A stretch of 47,433 nucleotides of DNA from Clostridium sp. CAG:451. Its GTDB lineage: Bacteria; Bacillota_I; Bacilli_A; RF39; UBA660. A program made the position numbers and the translations under genes. Every line of letters starts with the position of its first letter. Within the stretch, counting starts at the first letter, position 1. Positions 31,354 through 40,262 of the stretch are shown in pieces. Location: the NCBI GenBank assembly GCA_000438295.1, contig FR901088.1:5722-53154 (forward strand), written 5' to 3'. Below the pieces are notes generated by a model. That model did no database searches and was not told the origin of the DNA. It saw nothing but the letters and a program-made list of their open reading frames with translations.

Positions 31354-33372
31354 ATGGGAAGATTAGCATTATTATTAGATCAGAATAATAAGGAATCAAT
31401 TAGATTAATGACGCCATCATATTTGACAATAGATAGAGTAAAGGAACTTAACGATTTTTTGGAAAATAATAATAAATCTTTGGAATCTAGTTATGTAGAA
31501 ACACTTTCTAATTATTTATTACAAATGAATGGTTATTTCAATCAATTGATAATTCATGGTGCGGAAATAATTAATCAAGATGAACAAGAAAAGTATAAAA
31601 CTAAGTCAAGATTATTAGAAGAAAGAGAAAAAAATAAAACTAAGGTTAATCTTGAGGAAGTTGTTAAAGAATATTTTTTATTATATGAAAATGTAAATAA
31701 GACTTTGAGGGAAAGTATTAATACTAATGATGAGAAAAAAGAATTAGCCCAATTAGTATCGACTGCAAATGATTTGTTTATGGAAATAGATAGAGCTTAT
31801 GTAGAGTCAGATACAAAATTGGATAATGATTTATTACTTATTGCTGAATTATATAAGAAAGCATTAAGTGAACAAAAAAACTTGCAATTGACTACTTTAA
31901 CTAAATTGATTAATGAAGAGAAAAGATTATTAGCTAATGATAAAGAAAATAAAGCTATTGAAGTTGCAACTACTAAGCAAAAGGAGTTCAATATATTTGA
32001 TAAGATAAATAATAAAATAGTTGATAAAGAATTTAAACAAGTAAATAACTTAGTTTATGCTAAATATAAACTTGATGATGGAAGTAACTATTATTCTGTT
32101 ATTCCAGATGGTAATAAAGTTTTAACTGAAGATAAGGAATTTAAAACATTTACTAGTTTTGAAATGAATAAAGTAAAGATTGAAGAAAATCTTAAAATTA
32201 TTGTTAATAATATTATGATATATTATGATTTAAAAGAATACACAAGATATGTTGAACAACTTTACAAAGGTAAAATGATTGGAAATATAAATCAGGCAAT
32301 TGAAAAATATAAGTCAAGACTTATGACTATGGAGAATATTTTAAAAGGACAGTTAACGTTTATGGATGATATTGCCCCTATATTGAATAGAAAATCAAGT
32401 AGTAAGTATCCTAATATAGTTTATAATGATGTTTTAGTTAAGGATTTTTATCCTAATGAAGTAACTGATGCAACACTAGATGAAAAGATAAAGCTACAGC
32501 ATAAATTAATGATTAAACTTGCAGATGATACCATTTCAAATAATATAACCAGTAAAGAAGCAATGCTTACTATATACGGTAATGATATTATTGATAAGTT
32601 AACTAATGAATTTTCTATTCCTAGTGATGACGTAGTAAAAAAAGTCCCTGTTGCTAATAATAACAGTGAAAAAGAAATGACTGATAATCAAATGATAACA
32701 AATTATCAAAAAATAAGTGATTACTTAAAAATAAGGAAAACCCAATTAGAGGAAGTAGCCAAGGGAAATAGTGATATTGCTATTACAGAAAAAGATGACT
32801 TAATTTATCAGAATGTTAATACCATTTTTGATTTGAATATAGCAGCAATTATTTCAGATAATCAGTATAGCTCTGGACAAGGTATTTATGCTATTAGTCA
32901 ATATTTAAAGACAGGTGAAGCAAATAGATTTACGTCATCATCTAATGCTAGAACTTTAGCAAGCAAGGTTAAGCCAAACAATTATATAGCTTTATTAATG
33001 GAAAATATGATTAAGTCATTTGCAGGTAGTGGTAAGAAATCTAGTGAAGATGCTACTTACTTGGATAGGATGCAACAAGTATTATCTTTTGTGAAAGAAG
33101 AATTATCAAAAGATGTATTTTCTGCTAATGATATGAAAGAAAAATTACTTAATAATGACAACTTACTTGGTATAGCAGTTAAAAATTTTGATTATGATTA
33201 TTTAGATCCTACTAGTGAAAATTCTAAATTATTTGAACAAGCTATAGAAATTGGAATAAATAATAATAATCCTTCTGCTGTTAGAATAAGACAAGCTTTG
33301 ACAGATATTAAGTCTATAGCTAAAGTACCTTTAGAAAATGTAGCTCAACAAGGACAGACTTTTGTTGCATAA
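31354..33372 (+). CDS. Unknown 672-residue helical protein
   Basis: I do not recognise this protein. It has no signal peptide or membrane segment, so it is cytoplasmic by default. Composition is Asn/Lys/Glu/Leu-rich and strongly helical, with several charged stretches that may form coiled coils (about 70-230 and 340-365). No nucleotide-binding or catalytic motif is visible. AGGTGAAT precedes ATG 31354 with an extended -10 promoter upstream, so it is a separate transcript from the surface-protein pair before it. It may be lineage-specific. Confidence 0.7.
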   Translation: MGRLALLLDQNNKESIRLMTPSYLTIDRVKELNDFLENNNKSLESSYVETLSNYLLQMNGYFNQLIIHGAEIINQDEQEKYKTKSRLLEEREKNKTKVNLEEVVKEYFLLYENVNKTLRESINTNDEKKELAQLVSTANDLFMEIDRAYVESDTKLDNDLLLIAELYKKALSEQKNLQLTTLTKLINEEKRLLANDKENKAIEVATTKQKEFNIFDKINNKIVDKEFKQVNNLVYAKYKLDDGSNYYSVIPDGNKVLTEDKEFKTFTSFEMNKVKIEENLKIIVNNIMIYYDLKEYTRYVEQLYKGKMIGNINQAIEKYKSRLMTMENILKGQLTFMDDIAPILNRKSSSKYPNIVYNDVLVKDFYPNEVTDATLDEKIKLQHKLMIKLADDTISNNITSKEAMLTIYGNDIIDKLTNEFSIPSDDVVKKVPVANNNSEKEMTDNQMITNYQKISDYLKIRKTQLEEVAKGNSDIAITEKDDLIYQNVNTIFDLNIAAIISDNQYSSGQGIYAISQYLKTGEANRFTSSSNARTLASKVKPNNYIALLMENMIKSFAGSGKKSSEDATYLDRMQQVLSFVKEELSKDVFSANDMKEKLLNNDNLLGIAVKNFDYDYLDPTSENSKLFEQAIEIGINNNNPSAVRIRQALTDIKSIAKVPLENVAQQGQTFVA

Positions 33373-33437
33373 AATCAGTTTAAAATAAGAAAAGTTATTA
33401 TTATTTAGCAAAAATAAAAAATTACGAAAACTCGTAC

Positions 33438-33466
33438 TTGTAAATTTTCTAAATATGTTATATATT
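33438..33466 (+). promoter_or_regulatory. Promoter of the small RNA
   Basis: TTGTAA (33438-33443), 17 bases, TATATT (33461-33466). No ORF with a ribosome binding site follows before the terminator. Confidence 0.65.
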
Positions 33467-33472
33467 ATTAAT

Positions 33473-33577
33473 GGAAGTTGTTTACAGCTTCTAGTCATCA
33501 CAGCGTCTCTTTACCACCTTGTTTTACATCGCCCATAGTTTAACAAGCTGAGGCAACTAAAAGTGATGACTTTTTTT
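33473..33577 (+). ncRNA. Candidate two-hairpin small RNA
   Basis: The predicted transcript of about 105 nt starts with hairpin GAAGTTG-TTTA-CAGCTTC (33474-33491, perfect, one G-T pair). A long imperfect hairpin follows: AGTCATCAC (33493-33501) with GTGATGACT (33563-33571), then inner stems GTCTC/GAGGC and CTTGTT/AACAAG, and a large apical loop containing CGCCC. Seven T residues (33571-33577) end it. A bulge contains ACCACCTT, complementary to strong ribosome binding sites (AAGGTGGT type), so regulation by SD pairing is possible. I cannot match it to SRP, 6S or tmRNA. Confidence 0.6.
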
Positions 33578-33583
33578 AATTAA

Positions 33584-33646
33584 ATTAAAAGGAAAAGGTT
33601 AATCTTCTACTTTAGAAATGTAAAAGTAGAAACTAGAACCTTTTCC
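33584..33646 (-). terminator. Terminator at the end of the sensor kinase gene
   Basis: GGAAAAGGTT (33591-33600) and AACCTTTTCC (33637-33646) form a perfect 10-bp stem that encloses a second stem TCTACTTT/AAAGTAGA (33606-33613, 33623-33630). On the minus strand TTTTAAT follows. The last coding codons of the kinase make up the structure. Confidence 0.6.
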
Positions 33647-34981
33647 TTTTTTTGTATCTACACCATATTTATAATCATGAAGAATAAAAATACTTTTAAC
33701 AATAGATAGACCAAGACCAGTGCCATATAAATTTCTTTTGTGTTTTTTCTCAGACTTATAATATTTATCGAAGATGTTGTCTAAGTCCTTAGCATCAATT
33801 CCTTTACCACTATCAATAACTTCAATCTTATAAAGATTATTAACTTTACTGATATTAATAACTACTTTCATATCACTTCCTGTATAATTAATAGCATTGA
33901 TAATTAAATTATATAGAACTTGTTCAATCTTCTTTTGATCAGCTTTTATCATTAGCTTTCTAATATTAGTATGTTTAAAAATAATATTGTAACCATACTT
34001 TTCTTCATAAATAGTAAATCTCTTTAGAATATTTTTTATAAGAAGAATTAAATCAAATTCACTTAATGTTAGATTATCCATTGATTGTTGTAATTTAGAT
34101 AGTGTTAATATATCATTGACTAGTAAGGCTAGTCTATCAGTCTCTTCTATAATGATATTTAAATTACTATTTCTTTTTTCTTTATCATTATAAGTTAGAT
34201 CTCTAACCATTTCAGCATATGCTTTTATCATAGTAAGAGGAGTTTTTAAGTCATGAGAGACATTAGCTAGTAAATCTTTTTCTAACTCTTCTGTCTTTCC
34301 TAACTCAACCATCATTTCATTTAAAGAATTATTTAAATCTTCTATCTCTAGAATATCACTATCACTAGTAAACTCTTTCTTTATTTTGCCTTTAGCGATT
34401 AGATTAGCTTTCTGAGATATATCTACTATTGGTTTTGATAGCCTTTTCGAAATAAAATAACCGATAAGCAGGGATAGAGATAAAATTAAGATACTTATAA
34501 TTAGTAACTGTTCCTTTAAAATCTTAGCAGTAGAATCGAGTGGTTCAAGTGAGGTTGATAAAAAAGCATATAAATTATCATCTAACTTAATCGCTTCTAA
34601 AATAGTTTTATTAGCAAATTGGGGATTTTGTAAATTATAAGTTTCTTCTTTATTACCACTATTAATAAAACTTTCTTTTAATACTCCTTTACTGAATAAG
34701 CAGTTAGAAGTAGTACTTGATCGATATAAAGTGGAATTACTAGAAGTTATTTCGATACAAAGATTTTCTTGATAAGATATTTCATCTAGAGTATTATAGA
34801 TATTTTCACTATTGTATGCAGTTAACAACTTATTAGCAATATGTTTTATATCTTTAGTTTTAGTATATTCATAATACTTATTAATAAATATTACTTGGAA
34901 TAACCAAAGAAATAAAATAATCACTAAAGAAAATATTATTAAATACTGCCATATCTTTCTTTTTAAACTATTTTTCATCAT
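33599..34981 (-). CDS. Sensor histidine kinase
   Basis: Membrane sensor of a two-component system. Segment 1 (about 11-33), an outside region of about 120 residues and segment 2 (about 158-178) precede a HAMP domain (about 180-230). The HisKA motif LLANVSHDLKTPL carries phospho-acceptor His 243. ATP-binding boxes are NLIINAINYTGS (N), DSGKGID (G1) and GTGLGLSIVK (G2), with FDKYYKS as the F box. The ligand sensed outside is unknown. The gene overlaps the end of the response regulator gene by 14 bases and has no clear ribosome binding site, so translation is probably coupled. Confidence 0.95.
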   Translation of the reverse strand: MMKNSLKRKIWQYLIIFSLVIILFLWLFQVIFINKYYEYTKTKDIKHIANKLLTAYNSENIYNTLDEISYQENLCIEITSSNSTLYRSSTTSNCLFSKGVLKESFINSGNKEETYNLQNPQFANKTILEAIKLDDNLYAFLSTSLEPLDSTAKILKEQLLIISILILSLSLLIGYFISKRLSKPIVDISQKANLIAKGKIKKEFTSDSDILEIEDLNNSLNEMMVELGKTEELEKDLLANVSHDLKTPLTMIKAYAEMVRDLTYNDKEKRNSNLNIIIEETDRLALLVNDILTLSKLQQSMDNLTLSEFDLILLIKNILKRFTIYEEKYGYNIIFKHTNIRKLMIKADQKKIEQVLYNLIINAINYTGSDMKVVINISKVNNLYKIEVIDSGKGIDAKDLDNIFDKYYKSEKKHKRNLYGTGLGLSIVKSIFILHDYKYGVDTKKGKGSSFYFYISKVED

Positions 34982-35633
34982 TAAAGCGATAACCTATTCC
35001 TCTAACAGTTTCTATTAAATCTCGATACTTTCCTAGATGATTTCTAAGCATTTTGATATGAGTATCTACTGTTCGATCATCTCCATAAAAGTCATAACCC
35101 CAAATATACTTTAATAGACTTTCTCTTTTAATAGCAACTTTCTTATTTCTAATAAAATATTCTAGTATTTCAAATTCTTTAGGAGTTAGATTAATTTCTT
35201 CATCATCAATAGTAATACTGTGTTCTAGAAAGTTTATAAATAAATCTTTATAACGATAATTATCCATCTTGGTAGATACTCTATTTAGTATAGCTTTACA
35301 TCTTGCTACTAATTCTTTAGGAGAGAAAGGCTTACAAAGATAGTCATCTATTCCTTTATCAAAACCAGTTAGCTTATCTACTTCTTCCCCTCGTGCTGAT
35401 AAAATAATAGTAGGAACTTTCTTGTTAGCATCTAACTTTTCAAGAAGGGTAAATCCATCCATCTCTGGCATCATTATATCTAGTACCATTAAGTCATATT
35501 TATCTTTTTCAAGCATATCTAAAGCTTCATAGCCATCTTCTGCTTGATAAGTTTGGTATCCTTCATTATTTAGATAAGTTACTATTACATCTCTTATATA
35601 TTCTTCATCATCTACAACTAATATTTTAATCAA
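34968..35633 (-). CDS. OmpR/PhoB-family response regulator
   Basis: The receiver domain (1-118) has acidic residues Asp 8-Asp 9, phospho-acceptor Asp 52 (VLDIMMPEMDG), ILSARG and the KPF lysine. The C-terminal winged helix (about 125-221) shows ITIDDEEINLTPKEFEILEYF and DDRTVDTHIKMLRNHLG…VRGIGYRF, which defines the OmpR/PhoB group. The start codon is TTG 35633, five bases after AGGTGG; no ATG is nearby, and a rare start may limit expression. It is the first gene of a leftward operon with its partner kinase. Target genes are unknown. Confidence 0.95.
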   Translation of the reverse strand: MIKILVVDDEEYIRDVIVTYLNNEGYQTYQAEDGYEALDMLEKDKYDLMVLDIMMPEMDGFTLLEKLDANKKVPTIILSARGEEVDKLTGFDKGIDDYLCKPFSPKELVARCKAILNRVSTKMDNYRYKDLFINFLEHSITIDDEEINLTPKEFEILEYFIRNKKVAIKRESLLKYIWGYDFYGDDRTVDTHIKMLRNHLGKYRDLIETVRGIGYRFNDEK

Positions 35634-35659
35634 TTAAACCACCTCATCTATAGTATACT

Positions 35660-36976
35660 TTATTTCTGTGAAAATGTGGTGAAATTTGCTAAGTATTTCT
35701 TTACTTGATAGTAATTATAAGTGGTTACAAAGATGACATGAATACTAGTAGAAATAATATAACCATATAAACCAATTTTTAATAAGGAGAAAAGGAATAG
35801 GGTAATAGTTCTAATAATAGTACCTAACATAGTAGCTTTTAAATTGTCTTTACTTCTTCCCATGGCGTCAAGTGAAAAAGCAAGGGGTGCTTGGATATAC
35901 TGAAATAGACAAATAGGTGCTAATATCTTTAGGTAAGTACTACCTTGATTAGTATGATACATTATCCCTAAGAAGAACTTTGGCATAATGATAAATAAGA
36001 TAGTAGCAGGTATTCCTATTAATAAAGAGAAAAGTATCGCTTGTTTAATCTTTTTCTTAGTATAGTCTAGTTTCTTATCACTAATAGCTTTAGCAATGAC
36101 TGGTAGAAGGGCTTGGGAGATAGCAAGAGTAAAGAAAGATGGAAGAAGTACTAGTGGCATTACATAACCTTGTATGATTCCATACTGATTAATAATAAAA
36201 CTAGAAGTATAACCACTATACTTTAGAGTAGTAGTTAAAATAATTGGTTCTAGGAAATAGCCAATACTACCAATTAATCTAGAAAGAGTAGTAGGAATAC
36301 TAATATCTAGAGCGTCTTTAATATAAGATTTTCTAATATGAAAATCTTCTTTTTTATAAGTAATATTTTTAGGAAGAAAGAAAAATAAAACAAGGATAGA
36401 TACTAGTTCACTAATAACATTAGATAGTATTACTACAGTAACTGTTATTTCTAAGCCTTTAGGAAGAAATAAAGGGATTAAGGTAAACATTAGAAAGAGT
36501 CTAACTATATCTTCTAAACAGTTAGAAAAGACATGGGGAAACATTTGCTGTTTACCAAAGAAATAGCTTCTTACAATGGATGACGTGGATGTTAGAGGTA
36601 TTACTACTGCTATAGCAAGAACTGGTAAGTATGATCTTTCTTCTTGTAATAATTTATTAGCAAGAAAAGGGGCAAAGATAATTAAAAAGATAATTAAGAA
36701 AAAGTTAATAACTATAGAAGTAACTATTAAAGAAGACATTAAATTTCTATTGTTTTTTTTATCTTCTGCTACCATCTTAGATAAAGCGATAGGTAGACCA
36801 AACTGACCTAGACCAATAAACAAAGAGAAGGTTGGTAAAACAAGCATATATAGACCAATACCTTCACTCCCCATTAATCTGCTCATAACTATTTTTATAA
36901 TCATACCTAGTATTTTAGTTAGAAAACCACCAATCATTAAGATAATAGTAGACTTAATAAACGTTTCTTTTTTCAT
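35660..36976 (-). CDS. SpoVB/MurJ-like lipid flippase
   Basis: An integral membrane protein of about twelve to fourteen segments in the MATE/MVF superfamily. The N-terminus TIILMIGGFLTKILGMIIKIVMSRLMGSEGIGLYML and the later PLAFSLDAMGRSKDNLKATMLG are typical of the SpoVB/polysaccharide biosynthesis group, which includes proteins that flip lipid II or other lipid-linked sugars. A peptidoglycan precursor role is possible given murE in the same window, but the substrate cannot be told. AGGAGG precedes ATG 36976. It begins upstream of the regulator pair and, being 27 bases from it in the same direction, may be co-transcribed with it. The length of 438 residues is slightly short for the family. 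Confidence 0.85.
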   Translation of the reverse strand: MKKETFIKSTIILMIGGFLTKILGMIIKIVMSRLMGSEGIGLYMLVLPTFSLFIGLGQFGLPIALSKMVAEDKKNNRNLMSSLIVTSIVINFFLIIFLIIFAPFLANKLLQEERSYLPVLAIAVVIPLTSTSSIVRSYFFGKQQMFPHVFSNCLEDIVRLFLMFTLIPLFLPKGLEITVTVVILSNVISELVSILVLFFFLPKNITYKKEDFHIRKSYIKDALDISIPTTLSRLIGSIGYFLEPIILTTTLKYSGYTSSFIINQYGIIQGYVMPLVLLPSFFTLAISQALLPVIAKAISDKKLDYTKKKIKQAILFSLLIGIPATILFIIMPKFFLGIMYHTNQGSTYLKILAPICLFQYIQAPLAFSLDAMGRSKDNLKATMLGTIIRTITLFLFSLLKIGLYGYIISTSIHVIFVTTYNYYQVKKYLANFTTFSQK

Positions 36977-37086
36977 GAAGCCTCCTTGTAAATAAGATGT
37001 AAAAAATATTTAAAACTAATAAATTACTTTTCTTCTTTCTAAGAATTATGATATAGTTAGTATAGAAGTGTAAGAGGTGAATGATA

Positions 37087-38256
37087 GTGCAAGAGATAAT
37101 TGATTTTTTAGCTAAGAAGGAAGTATTTATACTGTTTATTATTTTATTAGCAGCTATTTTACTATATATAATTCTATGGGTTATATCTTTCATAAAGAAG
37201 AAGGATGAGAAAAAAAAGTTAAAAACAAACACTCAAGAATTGACAAAATTAGCAGAAAAAGTAAAGATTTTAGAAAAAGAACAACAAGAAGCAGCTTTAC
37301 CACCTGTCTTTAGAATTGAACAAGAAAAGGTAAGAGAAGAAATTAAACCTTTAGTAATGGAAGAGAAGAAAGAACCTCCTAAGATAGTAGTTAAAGAGAC
37401 ATTTACATCTCCTATAGCTATTACTCCAGTTGTAACAGAAGTTATTGAGCCTAAGAAAGAAGAAAACGTTATTACTAAAGAGATTAAGTTAAATGATAAT
37501 TCTCTTTCTGAAGTTGAAATATTAGATGCTAATCCTAGTGGAATTACTTATAAGAATGAAGTCTATACTAAGGAAGAAGCTAAGGAAGAGTTAAAAAGAC
37601 TTGAAAGACAATTGATTGAACAAGATAAGAGGGAAGAAAAACCTATCTTTGAACCAATAGAGGTTAAACCATTTAAGGAAGTTACTAATGATGAAGTTAT
37701 TCCTGTATTAGATGAGATGCTTGATACTAAAGAAGATGAGGTTAAACAAGAGAATATTAGTTTAACTAATTTTGAAGAAGATCAAGAACAAAATGCTATT
37801 ATCAGTTTAGATGAGTTATTAAAGAAGGGTAAGACTATTACTCAGGATGAGATAATAAAACATGAAGATGATGGGGATGAACCTATTACTTTACAAGAGT
37901 TAGAAGCTAAATGGAAAAAGGATAAGGAAGTAGTAGCACTTAAAAATGAGGATGAAGATATAGAAGTATTAGAAACTAAGAAAGAGGAAGTACCATTTAG
38001 CTATGAAGATATCAAAGTAGAAGCTCCTAAGGTAAAGATACCAACTATGGATGAGTTGTTCTCTAAGTCTAAAACTCCTTATAAACCAACACCAGTTATT
38101 AGTCCTATCTTTGGGATAGAAGAAGATAAACTATCTAGTGATAATTCTCTTAAATTAGAAAATACAGCTAACTATGATAAGCTTGATGCTGAAATTAGAA
38201 AGACTAATGAATTCTTATCAAAACTTAAAGAATTACAAAAAAAGTTAGATAATTAG
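37087..38256 (+). CDS. Unknown membrane-anchored acidic coiled-coil protein
   Basis: A membrane segment near the N-terminus (about 14-36) is followed by a basic stretch and a long Glu/Lys-rich region with possible coiled coils (about 45-70 and at the C-terminus, ELQKKLDN). No known domain is visible. A repeated pattern ITLDELLKKG / ITLQELEAKW / PTMDELFSKS suggests short linear motifs that recur along a disordered chain and could bind a partner. GTG 37087 is preferred: AGAGGTGA (37073-37080) abuts ATG 37081 but is well spaced from GTG. It lies upstream of dnaB, which has its own promoter. Confidence 0.68.
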   Translation: MQEIIDFLAKKEVFILFIILLAAILLYIILWVISFIKKKDEKKKLKTNTQELTKLAEKVKILEKEQQEAALPPVFRIEQEKVREEIKPLVMEEKKEPPKIVVKETFTSPIAITPVVTEVIEPKKEENVITKEIKLNDNSLSEVEILDANPSGITYKNEVYTKEEAKEELKRLERQLIEQDKREEKPIFEPIEVKPFKEVTNDEVIPVLDEMLDTKEDEVKQENISLTNFEEDQEQNAIISLDELLKKGKTITQDEIIKHEDDGDEPITLQELEAKWKKDKEVVALKNEDEDIEVLETKKEEVPFSYEDIKVEAPKVKIPTMDELFSKSKTPYKPTPVISPIFGIEEDKLSSDNSLKLENTANYDKLDAEIRKTNEFLSKLKELQKKLDN

Positions 38257-38285
38257 GATGTTCTTCTTGAAGAAGACATCTTTTT
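38257..38285 (+). terminator. Terminator before dnaB
   Basis: GATGTTCTTCT and AGAAGACATC pair with one bulge, followed by five T residues. The dnaB -35 box lies within this hairpin. Confidence 0.75.
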
Positions 38286-38295
38286 AGTTTATAAT
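38267..38295 (+). promoter_or_regulatory. Promoter of dnaB
   Basis: TTGAAG (38267-38272), 17 bases, TATAAT (38290-38295), overlapping the preceding terminator. The leader is only about 14 nt and already contains AAGGGAGG. Confidence 0.6.
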
Positions 38296-38315
38296 TTTTT
38301 AAGGGAGGTCTTATC

Positions 38316-39623
38316 ATGAAGAATTTAACTATCTTACCAGCTGATCAATATATTGTTATTAATAAAACAGTTCTTCATAGTGAAGACCGTAAACTTTTAA
38401 CAATGCTTTATCAACCGATTATTGGTTATACTGCTGTTAGTTTATACTTTGCTTTAGTAGATGATCTTGATTCTCTAAACCAAATGAGTGAAGACTTAAA
38501 TCATCACCATTTGATGGCTACTATGCAATTAAAACTTGAAGATATAATGATTGCTAGAGAAAAACTAGAAGCAGTTGGTCTTATTAAGACTTATATTAAA
38601 AAAGGAAATGTTAATCATTATGTTTATCTTTTGTTTTCCCCTATTTCGGCTAGTGAGTTTTTTCATCACCCCATACTAAATATTGTTCTATATAATAATA
38701 TAGGTAAAAAAGAATATGCTAAAAGACAAGAAATATTTCAAGTGCCGAAGATTAGTTTAAAAGATTATGAAGATGTTAGTTCTTCTTTTGATGAAGTGTT
38801 TGAAAGTAGTAATTTAAAACCATTTGAAGTTTTGGATATTATCGAAGAGAGAAAAGAAGCTAAGATTATATCTAAAAGAGTTATTGATTTCAATCTATTA
38901 ATAAGTTCTATTCCAGGATCTATTGTATCTAGTAGATGTTTTACAGAGGATGTAAAAGAGTTAATTAACTCACTAGCCCTTGTTTATAATTTTGATACTA
39001 CTAATATGGCAGGACTGGTGCAGTCATCTATTAATGAAAAAGGACTAGTTGATAGAACATTACTTAGAAAGAGTTGTAGAAACTACTATCAGTTTGATCA
39101 TGCTGGTAGTCTTCCAACATTAATCTATCAAAGACAGCCAGAGTTTTTAAAAAAACCAGAAGGAGATAATTCTAAATGGGCTAAGATGGCTTATACCTTT
39201 GAAAATACTTCTCCTTATGACTACTTAAAGAGTAAACAAAAAGGAGCAGAACCTACTAAACGTGACTTAAAACTTATTGAAGACTTAATGATAGAACAAA
39301 AATTATCATCAGGAGTAGTTAATGTTTTAATATCATATGCTTTAAAACTTAATAATCAAAAACTAAATAGAAGCTATTTAGAAACTATAGCTGGTCAGTG
39401 GAAAAGACTTAATATTGAAACAGTTGAAGAGGCAATGCACCTTACTGAAAAAGAATATAAAAAGATGAAGAAGATTATGTCTACTAATACTAATAAGAAT
39501 AATAAAGTAGTAGCTAGTAAACAAAAAGAAATACTACCTGATTGGTTTAATGAAGATTTAAAAACTAATTCAATGGATAGCAAGGAAAAAGAAGAGATGG
39601 ATACATTGCTATCATCATTTTAG
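38316..39623 (+). CDS. dnaB: Replication initiation and membrane attachment protein DnaB
   Basis: This is the Bacillus-type DnaB, a helicase-loading co-factor, not the replicative helicase. The N-terminal winged-helix part contains LTMLYQPIIGYTAVSLYF and MIAREKLEAVGLIKTYI. The C-terminal DnaD-like domain is LKLIEDLMIEQKLSSGVVNVLISYALKLNN…YLETIAGQWKRLNIETVEEAM, closely matching the DnaB/DnaD family. In Bacilli this gene is usually followed by dnaI; here thymidine kinase follows after 15 bases, so dnaI must be elsewhere or replaced. AAGGGAGG lies upstream of ATG 38316. The length of 435 residues is normal. Confidence 0.9.
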   Translation: MKNLTILPADQYIVINKTVLHSEDRKLLTMLYQPIIGYTAVSLYFALVDDLDSLNQMSEDLNHHHLMATMQLKLEDIMIAREKLEAVGLIKTYIKKGNVNHYVYLLFSPISASEFFHHPILNIVLYNNIGKKEYAKRQEIFQVPKISLKDYEDVSSSFDEVFESSNLKPFEVLDIIEERKEAKIISKRVIDFNLLISSIPGSIVSSRCFTEDVKELINSLALVYNFDTTNMAGLVQSSINEKGLVDRTLLRKSCRNYYQFDHAGSLPTLIYQRQPEFLKKPEGDNSKWAKMAYTFENTSPYDYLKSKQKGAEPTKRDLKLIEDLMIEQKLSSGVVNVLISYALKLNNQKLNRSYLETIAGQWKRLNIETVEEAMHLTEKEYKKMKKIMSTNTNKNNKVVASKQKEILPDWFNEDLKTNSMDSKEKEEMDTLLSSF

Positions 39624-39638
39624 AAAGAAGGATTAAAA

Positions 39639-40262
39639 ATGCAAGAAGATTTATCATTTTACTATAGTGCGATGAAAGGTGGTAAAACAACAAGAATCTT
39701 TCAAAAGATTCATGATTTAGAAGAAAATGGTCAAACTGTTTTGCTAATTAAACCTATGATTGATACTAAGGGTAATGATTATATTATCAATAGAAAAGGA
39801 GAAACTAGAAAGGTTGATATTTTGCTTGATAAAGAAGATAGAATATTAACTACTAGTAATATAGAAAATATATTATTTTGTAATCATATAATTGTTGATG
39901 AGGTACAGTTTTTAACTGAAAAACAAATAGAAGAATTATGGATGATTAATAAGAAAGCAAATATTAAGGTTTCTTGTTATGGATTAAGAACTAATTTTAA
40001 GGGTGAATTATTTGCAGGTAGTGCTAGACCAATGGCTCTTGCTGATAATATTGTAGAGCTTGAGACTAACTCTTTATGTCTTTGTGGCGAAAAAGCTAAG
40101 TTTAATGCTAGAAAAGTAGATGGAGAATTTACCTTTAATGGAGAAGAAATAGAAATAGATGGGGCTAATAAAAAGATAGAATATGTTCCTTTGTGTGGAG
40201 CTTGCTATTATAAAAAAGTTTATACTAAGAAGAAAAAAGTAAAAGAGGAGATTGATGAATAA
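39639..40262 (+). CDS. tdk: Thymidine kinase
   Basis: Class II thymidine kinase, which phosphorylates thymidine with ATP in the salvage pathway. The P-loop is YYSAMKGGKTTRIFQ (about 9-23), the Walker-B-like stretch IIVDEVQFL (about 87-95), and the substrate lid YGLRTNFKGELFAGS follows. Two cysteine pairs at CLCG and CGAC form the structural zinc site. Length, 207 residues, is normal. AGAAAGAAGG supplies the ribosome binding site before ATG 39639. It lies between dnaB and an unknown gene that overlaps its stop by one base, so these form one operon. Confidence 0.95.
   Translation: MQEDLSFYYSAMKGGKTTRIFQKIHDLEENGQTVLLIKPMIDTKGNDYIINRKGETRKVDILLDKEDRILTTSNIENILFCNHIIVDEVQFLTEKQIEELWMINKKANIKVSCYGLRTNFKGELFAGSARPMALADNIVELETNSLCLCGEKAKFNARKVDGEFTFNGEEIEIDGANKKIEYVPLCGACYYKKVYTKKKKVKEEIDE

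Noticed and set aside
33473..33577. SRP (4.5S) RNA
   Set aside because: The conserved GGAA-type tetraloop and the asymmetric loop that binds Ffh are missing; the apical loop is about 18 nt.
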